DNA from: Gautieria morchelliformis
Lineage: Eukaryota > Basidiomycota > Agaricomycetes > Gomphales > Gomphaceae
Direction of reading: 5' to 3'
Assembly: GCA_015179125.1 (NCBI GenBank)
Contig: WHVA01000332.1
Span: 1 to 64,000, forward strand
Length of the DNA: 64,000 nucleotides
Position numbers and translations under genes: made by a program. The number at the start of each line of letters is the position of its first letter. The first letter of the stretch is position 1. This document shows, piece by piece, positions 1 through 11,224 of this stretch. The notes below the pieces were generated by a model. It saw nothing but the letters and a program-made list of their open reading frames with translations, was not told the DNA's origin and did not search any database.

Positions 1-2
1 GT

Positions 3-2573
3 CCTCGGGCTTCTTGCATGACAGAGGGCAAGTGTTCTAAACATTTCCCAAAGGAATTTCGTGAGGTGACATCTGTCAATGAAGATGGCTATCCACAGTA
101 TCGCCGTCCTAATGATGGCAGACAGCATAATGTCAGAGGCAACATCATGGACAACCGCGACGTGGTTCCCTATTGTCCCACCCTCCTCTTGGAATTTGAA
201 TGCCATATTAATGTGGAACCCACTTTCAATGTGCGCTCTATCAAGTACATTCACAAGTATATGTACAAGGGGCCTGACAGGACCACAATGACCATTAATA
301 AGGAGAGGGATGAGGTTAAACAGTACCTCGATGCACGCTATGTCAGCTCACATGAGGTGCTTGGAGACTGCTGGAATATAAATGCATGTTCAGGTCCCTC
401 CTGTCATGGCACTTCCAGTCCATTTGCCAGGCCAGCACAATGTGATATTTGATCCTCATATGGATCCAGGCATGGCTTTGCAGAGGGCAGCGGATGCTAA
501 GACCATGCTCATGGCCTATTTTGAAGCCAATGACAGATATCCTGAGGCGTGTGAACTACTCTATGTGGAATTTCCTGACACTATGTTTGGAAAAAGCAAG
601 CCAAGCGGTGGCAACCTCGCCAGCGGGGTTTCAGTCTCGGTCGCCTTCATTTTGCAAGTCCAGCCTCTGGAGAGCGCTTTTACTTGCGAACCCTCCTTAC
701 AGTTGTCAGAGGTGCAACATCATTTGAGGAGCTTAGATCATTTGATGGTGACCTTTGTCCTACTTACAAGGCTGCATGCCTGGCAAGGGGCCTGTTAGAA
801 GATGATTCAGAGTGGACACAGTGTCTTCAGGAGGCTGCACATATACAAACAGGTTTCCAGCTCAGGAGGTTATTTGTCACTATTCTCCTTCGGTGTAACC
901 CTGCTCGGCCTGCTCAAATCTGGGAGGAGTTTCAGGAGCGTATTTGTGATGACCTGGAGTATCAGCTTCAAAATAGGCATGGCATTCACCATCCTACCAA
1001 TGATCAAATCTATGACTTTGGTCTCTTTCTCATTGACAAGATCATACGTCAGGGGGGGAAGTCTCTGGATGAGTTCCCAGATATGCCACAGATAATGGGG
1101 CACTGGGAGGGATTGGTAGGGAACCATTGGATAGCTGAGCAGCGGGACTATGACCCAGCTACAGAGCTGGAAAAAGCCGCCACCAATATTGACAAGCTTA
1201 ATGCAGAACAGAGGCATGTCCATGATGAGATCCTCCATTCAGCCATAAATGGAGAGGGTCTTCTGTTCTTTGTCAATGGCCCTGGTGGTACAGGCAAAAC
1301 TTTTACCTGGAACACCCTGGCTCATTCTATCAGAGGAAGGGGTCTTATTGTCCTATGCATTGCATCTTCAGGAATTGCAGCATTGCTTCTGATTGGGGGC
1401 AGAACATCACATGCTATGCTCAAGATTCCAATTCTGATTCATGAGGGTTCTCTATGTGACATCAAAAGAGGCTCACCATTGGCAGAACTTCTCAAGCAGG
1501 TCCATTTGATCATATGGGATGAGGTGCCTATGCAGCATCGTCATGTAGTTGAAGCTGTCGACAGAACCTGCAGGGATGTCCTAGAGCATCCAGATCGTCC
1601 ATTTGGTGGTATTACTGTGGCTTGGGGTGGAGATTTCCAGCAAACTCTGCCTGTCGTTCCTCGAGGTAACAAGGAGGAGATCGTGGGTGCTTCTATCCAA
1701 AGATCTCCTTTGTGGCATCATGTCAAGGTCCTCCATCTTACTCAAAATATGCGAGTCGACCCTCATGATCCCCAGAGTGAACAATTTGCTCAGTGGCTCT
1801 CTGATGTTGGTCAGGGAAAGGATCTCCCTTTGGACAATTCATTGACACTTCCCCAGCACATGATCTGTGGACCACAGGTGTCAGATCTCATTGCAGCTAT
1901 CTATCCTAACATTGGTACTGGGGAGGCACTCCAAGACAAATACTTTTTGGAATGTGCCATCCTTTGCCCTCGCAATATGGAAATGGATGAGATTAATGCT
2001 GAGGTGCTCAATGTATTCCCTGGGGAGGAGCGTCTCTATCCCAGTGCAGACTCAGTCAAAGGAAATGAAGATGGCAATGTGTATCCTGTGGAGTATCTCA
2101 ACTCACTCAACATGGGTGGGCTTCCTCCATCTCAACTCAGGCTTAAACCTGGAGTGGTACTCATGCTTCTTTGGAATATTGACCTTGGTCGTGGACTCTG
2201 CAATGGTACAAGGTTGCGTCTCATCAATATGACCAACAGGGTACTCTTTGTGAGGATCATTTCAGGACCATTTGCAGGAGAGACTGCATTTATCCCTAGG
2301 ATGACAGTGACACCCACCTCAGACCAATTGCCATTTGAGCTCCAGCGTCGCCAGTTTCCTGTCAGGCTGGCCTTTGCCATGACTATCAACAAGTCTCAAG
2401 GGCAGTCTCTTGGCACGGTAGGCATAGACTTGCGATACGTGGTATTTTCACATGGACAGTTGTATGTTGCAGTGTCAAGAGGCACTAATTGGAACAGAGT
2501 CCATATTCTTTTAGGGGAGGGGAACAAAACTTCTAATATTGTATACAAAGAAGTGTTGCTGAAGCCTGATTAA
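3..2573 (+). pseudogene. Helitron Rep-helicase protein, frameshifted and 5'-incomplete
   Basis: Frame comparison with Helitron 2 shows one protein broken twice. Codons run in one frame to about 355. They continue in another frame from about 365 to 590 (motifs PPVMALPV and YFEAND) after a net 2-nt loss. They return to the first frame near 609 and stay open to the stop at 2571-2573. The Rep tyrosine motif is present (KYIHKYMYKG). The helicase has Walker A GPGGTGKT, Walker B IIWDE, and the C-terminal motifs MTINKSQGQS and LYVAVSRGTNW typical of PIF1-like Helitron helicases. The active protein would nick and unwind DNA for rolling-circle transposition. The HUH motif would lie upstream of the window. 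Confidence 0.88.
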
Positions 2574-2671
2574 ATATGTATTTCCATTTGTATTTAATGT
2601 ATGTAGTTTCATTTCACCAAATAATTCTTTGATTCTATTAACTACCCATGTGCAATGTTAACCCTAAATAA

Positions 2672-2701
2672 CCCGGTGCGAAGCACGGGTCTATTGGCTA
2701 G
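2672..2701 (+). repeat. Helitron 1 3' terminus: hairpin plus CTAG
   Basis: The arms CCC/GTGC and GCAC/GGG surround a GAA loop, with one bulged G. They are followed after a short spacer by CTAG (2698-2701) and a T. This is the hairpin plus CTRR|T structure that ends Helitrons. The GTGCGAAGCAC core resembles the GCGCGAAGCGC core at the end of Helitron 2. Confidence 0.85.
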
Positions 2702-2703
2702 TA

Positions 2704-2769
2704 GCTGAGAAGTCAGAAGCAGAAGGTGCTGGTCGGAAAAGCTGACCAGGCTTTTATCAGCGACTGGTG
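2704..2769 (+). repeat. Short hairpin-bearing repeat, copy 1
   Basis: Direct repeat of 7729-7790. Both copies start GCTGAGAAGTC and share GCTGGTCGGAAAAGCTGACC followed by AGGCTTTTAYCAGCGACT. The centre is a small inverted repeat (CTGGTC...GACCAG). Copy 1 abuts the Helitron 1 end. The two copies bracket the TPR/methyltransferase segment. Confidence 0.75.
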
Positions 2770-2976
2770 GCAAGCCTCGCCCAAAGCTACCGTTGGTCGG
2801 GAATCGCACTCTCTGCTACAAAGACTACTGCATTGCAAATAATCAAGTTACTTACTTCTGGCAGCAGTTGCTGGAGATACTTCAGCCGGATCCTCTTCTC
2901 CAGCGCTAACTTAAAATAATTACATAACATATCCAATTGAACGCGCGGTATCTTGGACGTCCCCTCATACCTTGGC

Positions 2977-5366
2977 ATGGACGCCGCCGCCAGCGCCATC
3001 GCCATCACCATCGCCTGGGCGATCTCGAGGACCGCCATCGCCATGGCCATCGAGTATAAGAGCGACATCCCACTCAGAGTACGTACTATCCGACGATGTC
3101 TATTACTGAGTTCCAACTTATGATTTCCGAGAGGTTTGCGCTAATGTCTCCGTTCTATTAGGATGGTCAGATTCCCCAGGAAAACCCTGTCGAGACTGGT
3201 GACTTAAGTGTCAAAACATCCCAGCGGCACGCCGCCGCAGCGTCTGATCCGCCAGAGACATCGGCTCCATCTGACAACGACGATCGGATAGAACGCGGTC
3301 ATCAGGAAGGTGTGGAGGCCACAATTTCACCGTTCAGAGAGACACTTGTTCTGGAACCTGCCTCGCATTCTGATCCAGCCACCTCCCTCGCCACCCTTGG
3401 AACACGATTTAACGAATCTGGTGAACAGGAAGACTTGAATGCGACGATTTCACTTTATCGAAAGGCACTCCACCTGCAACCCGCACCGCATCCTGACCGA
3501 TCCTCCTCCCTCAGCAACATCGCAACTGCGCTCTCGACACGGTTTGAGCAATACGGTCGACGCGAAGACCTGGAGGAGGCGATTTCATTGCATCGAGAAG
3601 CACTTGAGATGCTTCCTGCACCGCATCCTGGCCGATCCACCTCCCTCAACAACATCGCAACTGCACTCTCGACACGGTTTAAGGAATACGGTCGACGCGA
3701 AGACTTGGACGAGGCGATTTCATTGCATCGAGAAGCACTCGAGCTGCGACCTGTACCGCATCCTGACCGATCCAGCTCTCTCAGCGACATCGCACTTCAT
3801 TTATGGGCACGGTTTGACCAGTCCGGTCGACACGAAGACCTGGAAGAAGCGATTTCATTGAATCGAGAAGCACTCGAGCTGCGACATGCACCCGATCCTG
3901 ACCGACCCACCTCCCTCAACAACCTCGCAACTGCACTCTCGACACGGTTTGAGCAGTCTGGTCGACACGAAGACCTGGAGGAGGCGATTTCATTGCATCG
4001 AGAAGCACTCGAGCTGCTCCCGGCACCGCATCCTCGCCCATCCTCCGCCTTCAACAACCTCACAGCTGCTTTACGGACACGGTTTAAGGCGTCCGGTCGA
4101 CAGGAAGACCTGGAGGAGGGAGTTTCATTGCATCGAGAAGCACTCGAGCTGCCCCCTGCGCCGCATCCTGACCGAGCCACGTCCCTCATCGACATCGTAA
4201 GTTCGCTCTTGAGACGGTTTGAGCTCTCCGGTCGACAGGAAGACCTGGATGAGGCGGTTTCATTGTGTCAAGAAATAGTCAAGCTGCTCCCTGCCCCGCA
4301 TCGTGACCGATCCTCCTCCCATAACAATGGCACAACTGCTTTACGTCCACGGTTTGAGCAGTCAGGTCAACATGAATACCTGGAGGAGGCGATTTCATTG
4401 CATCGGGAATCACCCGAGCTTCGACATGCACCGGATCCCGACCGATCCACCTGGCTCAATATCCTCGCACTTGGGCTCATGACACAGGTTCAGGAGTACG
4501 GTGGTGGACACGAACACCTGGAGGAGGCGATTTCGTTGTATCGGGAAACACTCGAGCTGCGACCTGCACCTCATCCTGAGCGATATTCCTCTCTCTACAA
4601 CATCGCAATTGCGCTCTCGACACGGTTTGAGCAGTCTGGTCGACCTGACGACCTGGAGGAGGCGATTTCATTGCATCGAGAAGCACTCAAGCTGTTCCCT
4701 GCAGCGCATCCTCGCCGAGCCACCTCCCTCAACGACATAGCAACTACGCTCTCGACACGTTTTAACCTGTACGGTCGACGCGAAGACCTGGAGGAGGTGA
4801 TTTCATTGCATCGAGAAGCACTCGAGCTGCGACCTGCGCCACATCCCGACCGGTCCTCCTCCCTCACCCACATCGCCGCTGCTTTAACGACACGCTTTGT
4901 TGCGTCCGGTCGACAGGAAGACCTGGAGGAGGCGACCTTGTTGCATCGAGAAGCACTCGAGCTGCGACCTGCACCGCTTCCTGACCAATCCGCCTCCCTC
5001 AAGAACATCGCAGGTGAATTATGGACACGGTTTGAGCAGTCCGGTCGACGCGAAGACCTGGATGAGGCGATTTCGTTGTATCGAGAAACACTTGAGCTGC
5101 GACCTGCACCGCATCCTGACCGATCCGCCTCCCTCAACAACATCGCAGATGATTTATGGACACGGTTTGAGCAGTCCGGTCGACACGATGACCTGGATGA
5201 GGCGATTTCATTGTATCGAGGAGCACTCGAGCTGCTCCCGGCACCCCATCCTGGCCAATCCACTTCCCTCAACAACATCGCTGCTGCTTTACGGACAGGG
5301 TTTCAGGCGTCCGGTCAACAGGAAGACCTGGATGAGGCGCTTTCATTTCATCATGCACATTCTTGA
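2977..5366 (+). CDS. TPR-repeat protein (Agaricomycete type, no effector domain)
   Basis: Proposed two-exon gene. Exon 1 is 2977-3078 (Ala/Ile-rich N-terminus MDAAASAIAI, possibly membrane-associated). The intron is 3079-3161 (GTACGT...TTAG). Exon 2 is 3162-5366. The total is 768 residues. From about residue 90 the protein is roughly 15 imperfect 45-residue units of the type HPDRSSSLNNIA, TRFEQSGRREDLEEAI, SLHREALELRPAP, which are paired-helix tetratricopeptide repeats. In Agaricomycetes such arrays often sit C-terminal to NACHT or N-terminal to CHAT domains in NLR-like or self-recognition proteins. Neither domain is seen here, and the array stops abruptly (LSFHHAHS), so truncation is possible. 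Units are also very similar as DNA, which implies recent expansion. Exon 1 is less certain than exon 2. Confidence 0.75.
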
Positions 5367-6040
5367 ACCATCAAATCCTTCACCGTGCCCGAGCCCGAGC
5401 CGAGACCACCCAAGAGTCCCACACATGCATAAACTAAGAGTCGAGCCGAGGCACGTGAGTCAGACGCACATACGAGTAGCTAAGTACCCACTGACTGAGT
5501 GTCAACTACCTCATCCATTTTCACGACACAAATGATCCAATATACACGAGCCGCACTCGTCAGTCCTATACACTATCACCTACTCCTGCGCCCTACTCAT
5601 CGGGATGTCCGTCGAGCAGCCATCCCTTCGCCTTACCCTCAGAATGGATCGAGTACGCGAGCCGTGCAGCGGCTATTCGATGCCGGCGACATGTATGCAC
5701 CAGCTATACGCACCGTACCGTACAATCCACAGCCCGTTGATGCATGTTGCCGTCTAGTAATGCTCTAGTCTGATTTTGTCTTCTCTCAAAATATATCAGC
5801 GTCGTTCGAACGGTAAATCAGCTTGATCTCCGAAACCATCCCGCCCCCGGCGTTGAACGTTGAGCTTCGTTTAGGTGATGTCGATATTCTACACAGGCCG
5901 ACCTTAGGTTAGGTCCTCTCGCGGCATGCAGAAAATACTTTACCGGCATGTTTACGCGGATACATATCCGCTTGATGATTCCCGGGCCCGCAAATCTGGC
6001 GCGTCGTGTCTACAAATAAGAAACTAATTACAGAAAGCTC
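5367..6040. other. Intergenic stretch, no gene seen
   Basis: No ORF with recognisable content. It holds the 3' flank of the TPR gene and the region where the first exon or promoter of the methyltransferase copy should lie. No convincing splice-linked start codon was found. Confidence 0.5.
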
Positions 6041-6872
6041 TGTCAAGCTACGCATGCCTCGCTGTCGACCGTGCCGAAGGAAACGGTTGTCTACACTTAC
6101 GGACACCACGATTCTTCAGTGCGTGTGCACACCTGGCGCGCCGCCGCCAACTCGGCCGGATATCTGCTGGAGGCTCTTCTCCCGGATATGAGAATACTTG
6201 ACGTAGGCTGTGGGCCTGGTACAATCACTGCCGACCTTGTCCCCAAGGGACATGTCACGGCCCTCGAATATGCGCCTGAAGTCCTTACGCAGACTCGGAG
6301 CACGGCCGCCCTGCGTGGGTTCACAAACATTGAATTTGTTGTTGGCGATGTGAATGGGCTTGATTTCCCTGACGGTACGTTTGATGTCGTTCATGCCCAC
6401 CAGGTTCTCGTGCACGTTGGGGATCCCGTGCAGGCCCTGCGTGAGATGCGCCGCGTCGCCAAACCCGGTGGTATTGTTGTTGTCCGCGACTCTGATCCTA
6501 CAGCCATGGCCTGGTACCACGAAAGCAAAGGGCTGTCCGACTGGTCTACTTCAACGCACGAGCGTGTCGCTCGCTCCAACGGGGCTGAGCCGAATGCTGG
6601 ACGCAGGCTGCATGTCTGGGCATGCCTGGTTGGACTTGACCCAACTGGCATCACGGCTACCGCGAGTACGTGGCGCTACCACACCCGAGAGGAGCGCTCC
6701 TAGTGGAGTGGCCTCTGGGCTGAGCGTGTCGTGGCTAAGCCGAAGTGCGGTATCAGGTGGATATGGCACTGAACAGGACCTGGTCTGCATTGCATAAGCG
6801 TAGCGAGACTGAGGAACGAATGAGGATAGCTGGTTCGCTGTGCTGCATGGGGAGATTATCTGTCGCGTCTGA
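6041..6872 (+). pseudogene. UbiE/class I SAM-dependent methyltransferase, broken C-terminus
   Basis: The reading frame contains the complete Rossmann methyltransferase core: YTYGHH and SVRVHTWRAA at the N-terminus, SAM-binding motif I ILDVGCGPGTIT, motif II FVVGDV, FPDGTFDVVHAHQVL and MRRVAKPGGIVVVRD. This is typical of fungal small-molecule methyltransferases. A TAG at 6701-6703 interrupts the conserved STWRYHTREER segment. After frameshifts, the expected C-terminus reappears in another frame (WFAVLHGEIICRV, stop 6870-6872). No in-frame ATG follows the upstream stop at 6017, so the start exon is missing or unrecognised. It is probably a recently decayed copy of a host gene. Confidence 0.8.
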
Positions 6873-7726
6873 CCGACAATCACCTACTCGTGCTGCTGTT
6901 ATCCTATGAAAGGATGAGGATGGGATCCAGAGTGAAAGGAGATTCACCGTGAATGCCACTGTATGTGGTGGTACTGCACCTCACATGGCTACTCTATTGC
7001 GGAACTCGAACCCTGGTGGAAAATCAAGCCCTCGGCGAGCTGTCAGCGCGCTGAGATTTTGCCCCAGCCTGAGACGCAAATTGCAAATCATAAATGCAGA
7101 AATTGTTTTTCCTTCCGGACGATCATCCTGCCCTGTCACCACTCATCTTCGGCTCTTGAAAGCCCCAGGACTCGGAATACCATCAGTAGCACAGAGGAGC
7201 CTGAGGACCCTGCCACAATTCTGGCGCCAGTTTGCACGGTCTCGTCGTATGTACTGCTGCTTGTTCAAAGGCGAAACGCAACTTGCTCAACAAAGTATGA
7301 CCCGGTAATTGGTGAGCTGCGTTACACTACGCCTTGAAGAACATATACGGACGAGGCCTGCTTCATCCCTTATGTTGCCCATGCTGAACTGAGCTGAGAG
7401 CTGGTCGCCTAAGTAAAGTTTTATCAAGATAAAGAAACCGTTCAGCGGGACGCCTGTCTGAGAGCCTTCTTCAAGTTAAAGAGCGTGTAACAGCAGTTGG
7501 CCTAAGGGACCTGCAGAATGGTTGGTACCGGTAATGAAGCCCATACGGCCTTTTTGTATTAATGAAGATGAATGTCCTGAATACTATCATATATGAGGGT
7601 AAAAGCCAGCAGCCTAGGGTCCACAGATTTACTCGGGCAGTTTGATTCTTTGAGTCATTCCGCTCAGAGTAAGCGCCAAAATGGACACTTCAAGACCACG
7701 CTTGTTGGGATAGGGGCCTTCAGTGC
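6873..7726. other. Intergenic, unassigned
   Basis: ORFs here are short and show no family signature or consistent splice signals. Nothing can be supported as a gene. Confidence 0.4.
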
Positions 7727-7728
7727 CA

Positions 7729-7790
7729 AGCTGAGAAGTCGCTTGTCACAAGCAGAAGCTGCTGGTCGGAAAAGCTGACCAGGCTTTTAC
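7729..7790 (+). repeat. Short hairpin-bearing repeat, copy 2
   Basis: Same orientation and near-identical core as 2704-2769, with an insertion of about 7 nt after GAGAAGTC. It contains the same CTGGTC...GACCAG inverted repeat. Confidence 0.75.
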
Positions 7791-7859
7791 CAGCGACTCA
7801 CCGCGTTTTAGGGGTTGGTAATCGTGGTCGGAATACATAGGCTGGTCTGATATAGGGTG

Positions 7860-8235
7860 ACTTCCCATAGCCCTAAAATCCTAAACTGGCAGTTCTAAAG
7901 CAGAAAAGTTGTAGGTTTAGACCAAGGTTCAAACCGTAAGACCAATTTTCAAACGAGAGTCATAAGGTCCAAGCTGTCATCGGCGTACTCTCGGCATCTC
8001 CTCGCCCGACTTCCAGCCAGGCTCCTGGGTCAGTCCGCCGTTATAGAGTGTGTTGATGCCCAAATTGGGCCAAATGTGATGTGTCAGTCCGTAGTCCTAA
8101 ATTCCTAAATCGAAAGTTCTAAGATGTGTGACATTCGACAGCTGTCAGGTTTAGACCAATAGACCGTAAGACCAAAATCATTAAAAACAATTTGTCGTAA
8201 ACCTGTCACCGGCATGTGCACGGCAGCTCGTTGGC
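7860..8235 (+). repeat. Degenerate direct repeat, two units of roughly 230 bp
   Basis: Two successive stretches share the ordered words CCTAAA, CAGTTCTAA or AAGTTCTAA, GGTTTAGACCAA, ACCGTAAGACCAA and CTGTCAYCGGC. The identity is partial, consistent with an old tandem duplication or TE remnant. Confidence 0.5.
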
Positions 8236-8279
8236 CGAGCTTCAAGGACTTGGTCATTAACTAATTAGTGTATCACCCC

Positions 8280-8349
8280 ATGCCGGACGACATCCTGGAC
8301 GAGTTTGAGGAGGAAGAGGATGATGAAGAAGAGCTAATGGGTGGGGCTG
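8280..8349 (+). pseudogene. Harbinger/PIF-type transposase, acidic N-terminal exon (left piece)
   Basis: ATG at 8280 opens an acidic reading frame (MPDDILDEFEEEED...) that runs to a good 5' splice site, GTATGTGAGT (8350). The copia target duplication (8355-8359) lies inside this putative intron. If the nested 43.6 kb is removed, this exon lies directly upstream of the transposase segments at 52.06-52.80 kb. The link is inferred from the copia target-site duplication, from continuity and from memory that such transposases can have acidic N-termini. The exon alone is not diagnostic. Confidence 0.45.
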
Positions 8350-8368
8350 TATGTGAGTGTGTGGAACG

Positions 8369-8830
8369 CACCTGATCCTCCTGAGTTTGAAAGCAACTTA
8401 GGGCCCCACCTCACATATGTGGTGGGGCCCTAACTAGCCCTTTAGTCGCAAAGGGTCTATACCGCGGCAAATACCACGGAATAAAGCCAAAATAATAGTC
8501 GTACCATTTCGGGCCTCCTCAGCCTTCATGTAAGCTAGCGTCTAGGCTGCCGGCACCTGTTCACCGTCGCATCCGGAGTCCGGAGGCCAGGCTCCCTCTG
8601 TTGTTCCGACCACCATTGTGCTCACTGTCACGGACAATGAGCACGACATATAGCTCATCCCTTGTTGCAAATATATCAAGTAAAATACTAAAATTATCGT
8701 AAAAATGAGTAGAACGTGAATATGGGGGTCCCTTCACCGCGCGATGTCGTCGTCATCGATGATGATCACGGCAACACTCGAACTTCGCCGGTCACACCCC
8801 AAAATTAAATTGTAAAAACATCCTAAAACA
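8369..8830 (+). repeat. KDZ left terminal inverted repeat
   Basis: Matches the reverse complement of about 31550-32020 over roughly 460 bp, with substitutions and small indels. It contains the palindromic block AGGGCCCCACC...GGTGGGGCCCTA near 8400-8432. Confidence 0.8.
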
Positions 8831-8960
8831 TATAACCTCGAGGGCCTTGTCACTGTTGGATGTTTTTGTCTAGCACCACACCTATGCTTTACCATTCACA
8901 CCCACCAAGTTTTTTAAAAAGATTTTACTGTAAAAATTAAGTACATTTGGTGAACTCCCA
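8831..8960. other. Spacer between KDZ inverted repeat and second KDZ gene
   Basis: AT-rich. It is likely the 3' untranslated region of the minus-strand gene ending at 8961. Confidence 0.4.
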
Positions 8961-10375
8961 TCAGGCATTACTAGAGTTTGAGAGGGCTGGGGCCTTTTTA
9001 CTAGCCTTCTTCCTCCCATTCACCCCATTCTTTTCTGGACCTTTCAAATTTGAAGCGGCCTTCTTGGCAGTGGGTCTCTTCTTGGCCACAGGCTTCTTTT
9101 TTGTCGCAACATCTACCCCAGTAGTCTCCAATGTCCCTCCATCTTCAATCACAGCATCATTTGACCCTGACCCCGTGACACCTGCGTTCTCCTTCTCATT
9201 TGTTCTGGTACCACTGGCAGCTTTCTTTTTGGGCGGAGCCTCTTCCTCCTCATCACTCTCAGCCTCATCCGATGCACTGTCTTGCTCAGCCACGGTGGCT
9301 TTGCGTTTGCATTTGCAAGGCACTGCCTTCAGCTCCCCCGCTTCCCAAGTAGCTTTCTGTTGGTCCCAGTTCTCTTGGGAAAGGTTGACCCACTGGCATC
9401 GTTGTTCATCATCATCACTCGTTAGGGCTGCGAAGAGGCGACGAGGAGCATGGAGTGAGCCAATTTCTGAGGCATTGACAAAGGGTACATCAGGTGGCCA
9501 GTTTTTTAACTTGACCCCATGTTGAACCACGATCATCTTTTCATAGCAGTTGAAGTGCATAATAGCTTTGGGGTCACCTGTTATGGCCACTTTAGAAGCC
9601 TTGTCAATTACATGCTAGAAGCACCAATACACTTCAATTTCACGCACCAAGACCTTCACGAATTTTGATCCGAATCTTGCACTTGAGCTCAGTGAGGCGG
9701 GCATTGTGATTCATGGCCAGGCCTTAGGGTTTCCGTTGTCAGCGGGTCCATGCTGACATCCAAGTAATGTAATGCATACCTTCAATGTCAGCCAGTACAT
9801 AAGCCTCAAATTCCTTTGTAATATCTGAGGTGTGCTTCTTCATACCATGCAAGAGATACCAACCCGCTTTTGCTGAGGAGACATAAAAACCTGGCATCGG
9901 ATGCTCAGGCTTGCCTTTAACAGCAAACAGGAAGGCCTCAACTCCTGTGCGAGCATTAAGGGCCTGGAGCTAATTACCATAGATCAATTAATTGGACATT
10001 CTTATAAGAACACAAACAAACACTACATACCTCATCCGAGATGCGCTCAAGAGCATGATTTGCGTCTTGCACGATGGCACATGTGCTTGTGCGTGGTGAG
10101 GTCTTCTGTTCCTCACGCCACTCCAGGGCCTTCTTCTTGAGGAACACCTGCATGTCGAGGGGCAGCTGAGTAGCATAATCTGCACCATTCAGGGCTTTTA
10201 TTTTTGCCTGGATTTCTTGAAAATGCAGTTTCTCATCCTCAGAAATTACTAACCATGTGATCAGGTTATGAAGATTGTTACTCTGGCCTGGGCACATACC
10301 TCCCTTACGTCCCTCCAAGAAACCCTCGATTTGCCAAGCAGCGTTTGTCAGGGGACACCCTGTTTTCCATTTCCA
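8961..10375 (-). pseudogene. Second KDZ gene, C-terminal exons
   Basis: Minus-strand exons can be joined by GT-AG introns. One exon (about 10.24-10.04 kb) contains SEDEKLHFQEIQAKIKAL and ends ...ALERISDE. The next, about 9.97-9.79 kb, contains LQALNARTGVEAFLF and KPEHPMPGFYVSSAKAGWY. A small exon contains NHNARLTELKCKIRIKIRE. The last exon, to the stop at 8961, contains HFNCYEKMIVVQHGVKLKNW and PPDVPFVNASEIGS, followed by an acidic and Lys-rich tail (KKKPVAKKRPTAKK) that could be nuclear. The HGVKLKNWP..PF motif recurs in unnamed Agaricomycete transposon-associated proteins. The 5' part of the gene is at 17.76-19.21 kb, and the Helitron 2 segment lies between. Function is unknown, but a regulatory or accessory role in the KDZ element is plausible. 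Confidence 0.65.
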
Positions 10376-10535
10376 GTTCCGACACCACACCCAGTTCCGA
10401 CTCCATTTCCAACTCTGGTTCCGGTTCCGATTCCATCTCCGCCTCCGCTTTCGGAAATGATTCCGCTCCTGGGAGAACTTCCACCAGTTCTGTTTGCCTT
10501 GCCAGTTCCACTCCAATTTCCAACTTCCACTCTTG
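10365..10535 (+). repeat. Degenerate TTCCRN hexamer array
   Basis: Run of GTTCCGACACC / CAGTTCCGACTCC / GATTCCATCTCCG-type units, a simple-sequence expansion at the broken 5' edge of the KDZ second-gene fragment. The same TTCCG word saturates gypsy B, but no LTR homology is seen here. Confidence 0.6.
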
Positions 10536-10839
10536 GAACAGTGTCCGAAATCAAGCGACTCGCATAATGGGCGGCATCAAGGGTCGATCAAGGGTCAGGG
10601 AGGTCAGGGGGATTCAGGGTTGATGGCGGGTGCCAAGTGTTGTCCCTTGCTGCGCAGCGTAGTATAATATGGGCTCGCTGACATTGGGGGTCCTTAGACT
10701 TTTCTCTTTGGATTTCCCCTTGTCAGGTGAGAATCCCCTCTCTTGTATACTCTGTTCATTTATACGGACTTTGGATTTCCCCTTGTCAGTTGTGTGGTAG
10801 TGTGATCTCCACAACTAGCCAGGGTTGCCCTTACAGCGT

Positions 10840-10925
10840 TGACCACATTCACCCCATGTCTTTGACGCGTCACACATCCGCCTTGGTAGAATTGGTGGTA
10901 AAACCATGCGAGAGACCTCTTGTGT
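10840..10925 (+). repeat. Possible tRNA-derived SINE remnant
   Basis: TGGTAGAATTGG resembles a pol III A box. About 40 nt further on, TGTTTGAGACTA resembles a B box, in a tRNA-like arrangement. No complete cloverleaf, acceptor stem pairing or target duplication could be established. Confidence 0.25.
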
Positions 10926-11224
10926 TTGAGACTAAGCCGCTTAGCCTCATCTAAGAGTTAAACGCGCTCAGTGGGTTGTGGGTGTCGAGGCTGACTAATA
11001 ATATTACAAATAATATTACATAATAATTAGGTCAGCGGAGCGAGCGGCGCAGCCGCAAGCCCTAGGCCCAGGCCCAGCGCAGACCTTGCCGGTACAGTGC
11101 TGGGTGACCTGGCAGACGCTGCGCAGCCGGTCCCCTCTGCCCTCCTTCTACCATCATCCCATCCCATCCCATCCCTCCCACCACCTGCATCTCTTCTATT
11201 AAATTCCTATCTAGGTTCTTTCTG

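Larger units (their letters stand above)
1..2701 (+). mobile_element. Helitron 1, 3' portion (enters from the left window edge)
   Basis: Rolling-circle transposon. The visible part holds the second half of the Rep domain, the PIF1-like helicase and a canonical 3' terminus (hairpin then CTAG before a host T at 2702). The 5' end lies outside the window. Its protein is clearly related to that of Helitron 2 (12.2-17.6 kb) but far from identical, so the two are separate families or old relatives. Frameshifts in the Rep part show this copy is dead. Confidence 0.9.

Noticed and set aside
684..2573. Host PIF1 telomere helicase
   Set aside because: Upstream Rep motifs in adjacent frames and the downstream Helitron terminus show that it is the Helitron helicase.
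3455..5278. Long antisense open frames across the TPR gene
   Set aside because: They mirror the 135-bp repeat on the opposite strand and are Ser/Arg/Cys-rich without family motifs. They are shadows of the repeat.
8400..8432. Transcription terminator or replication origin
   Set aside because: The palindrome recurs inverted in the other KDZ end, so it belongs to the transposon ends.
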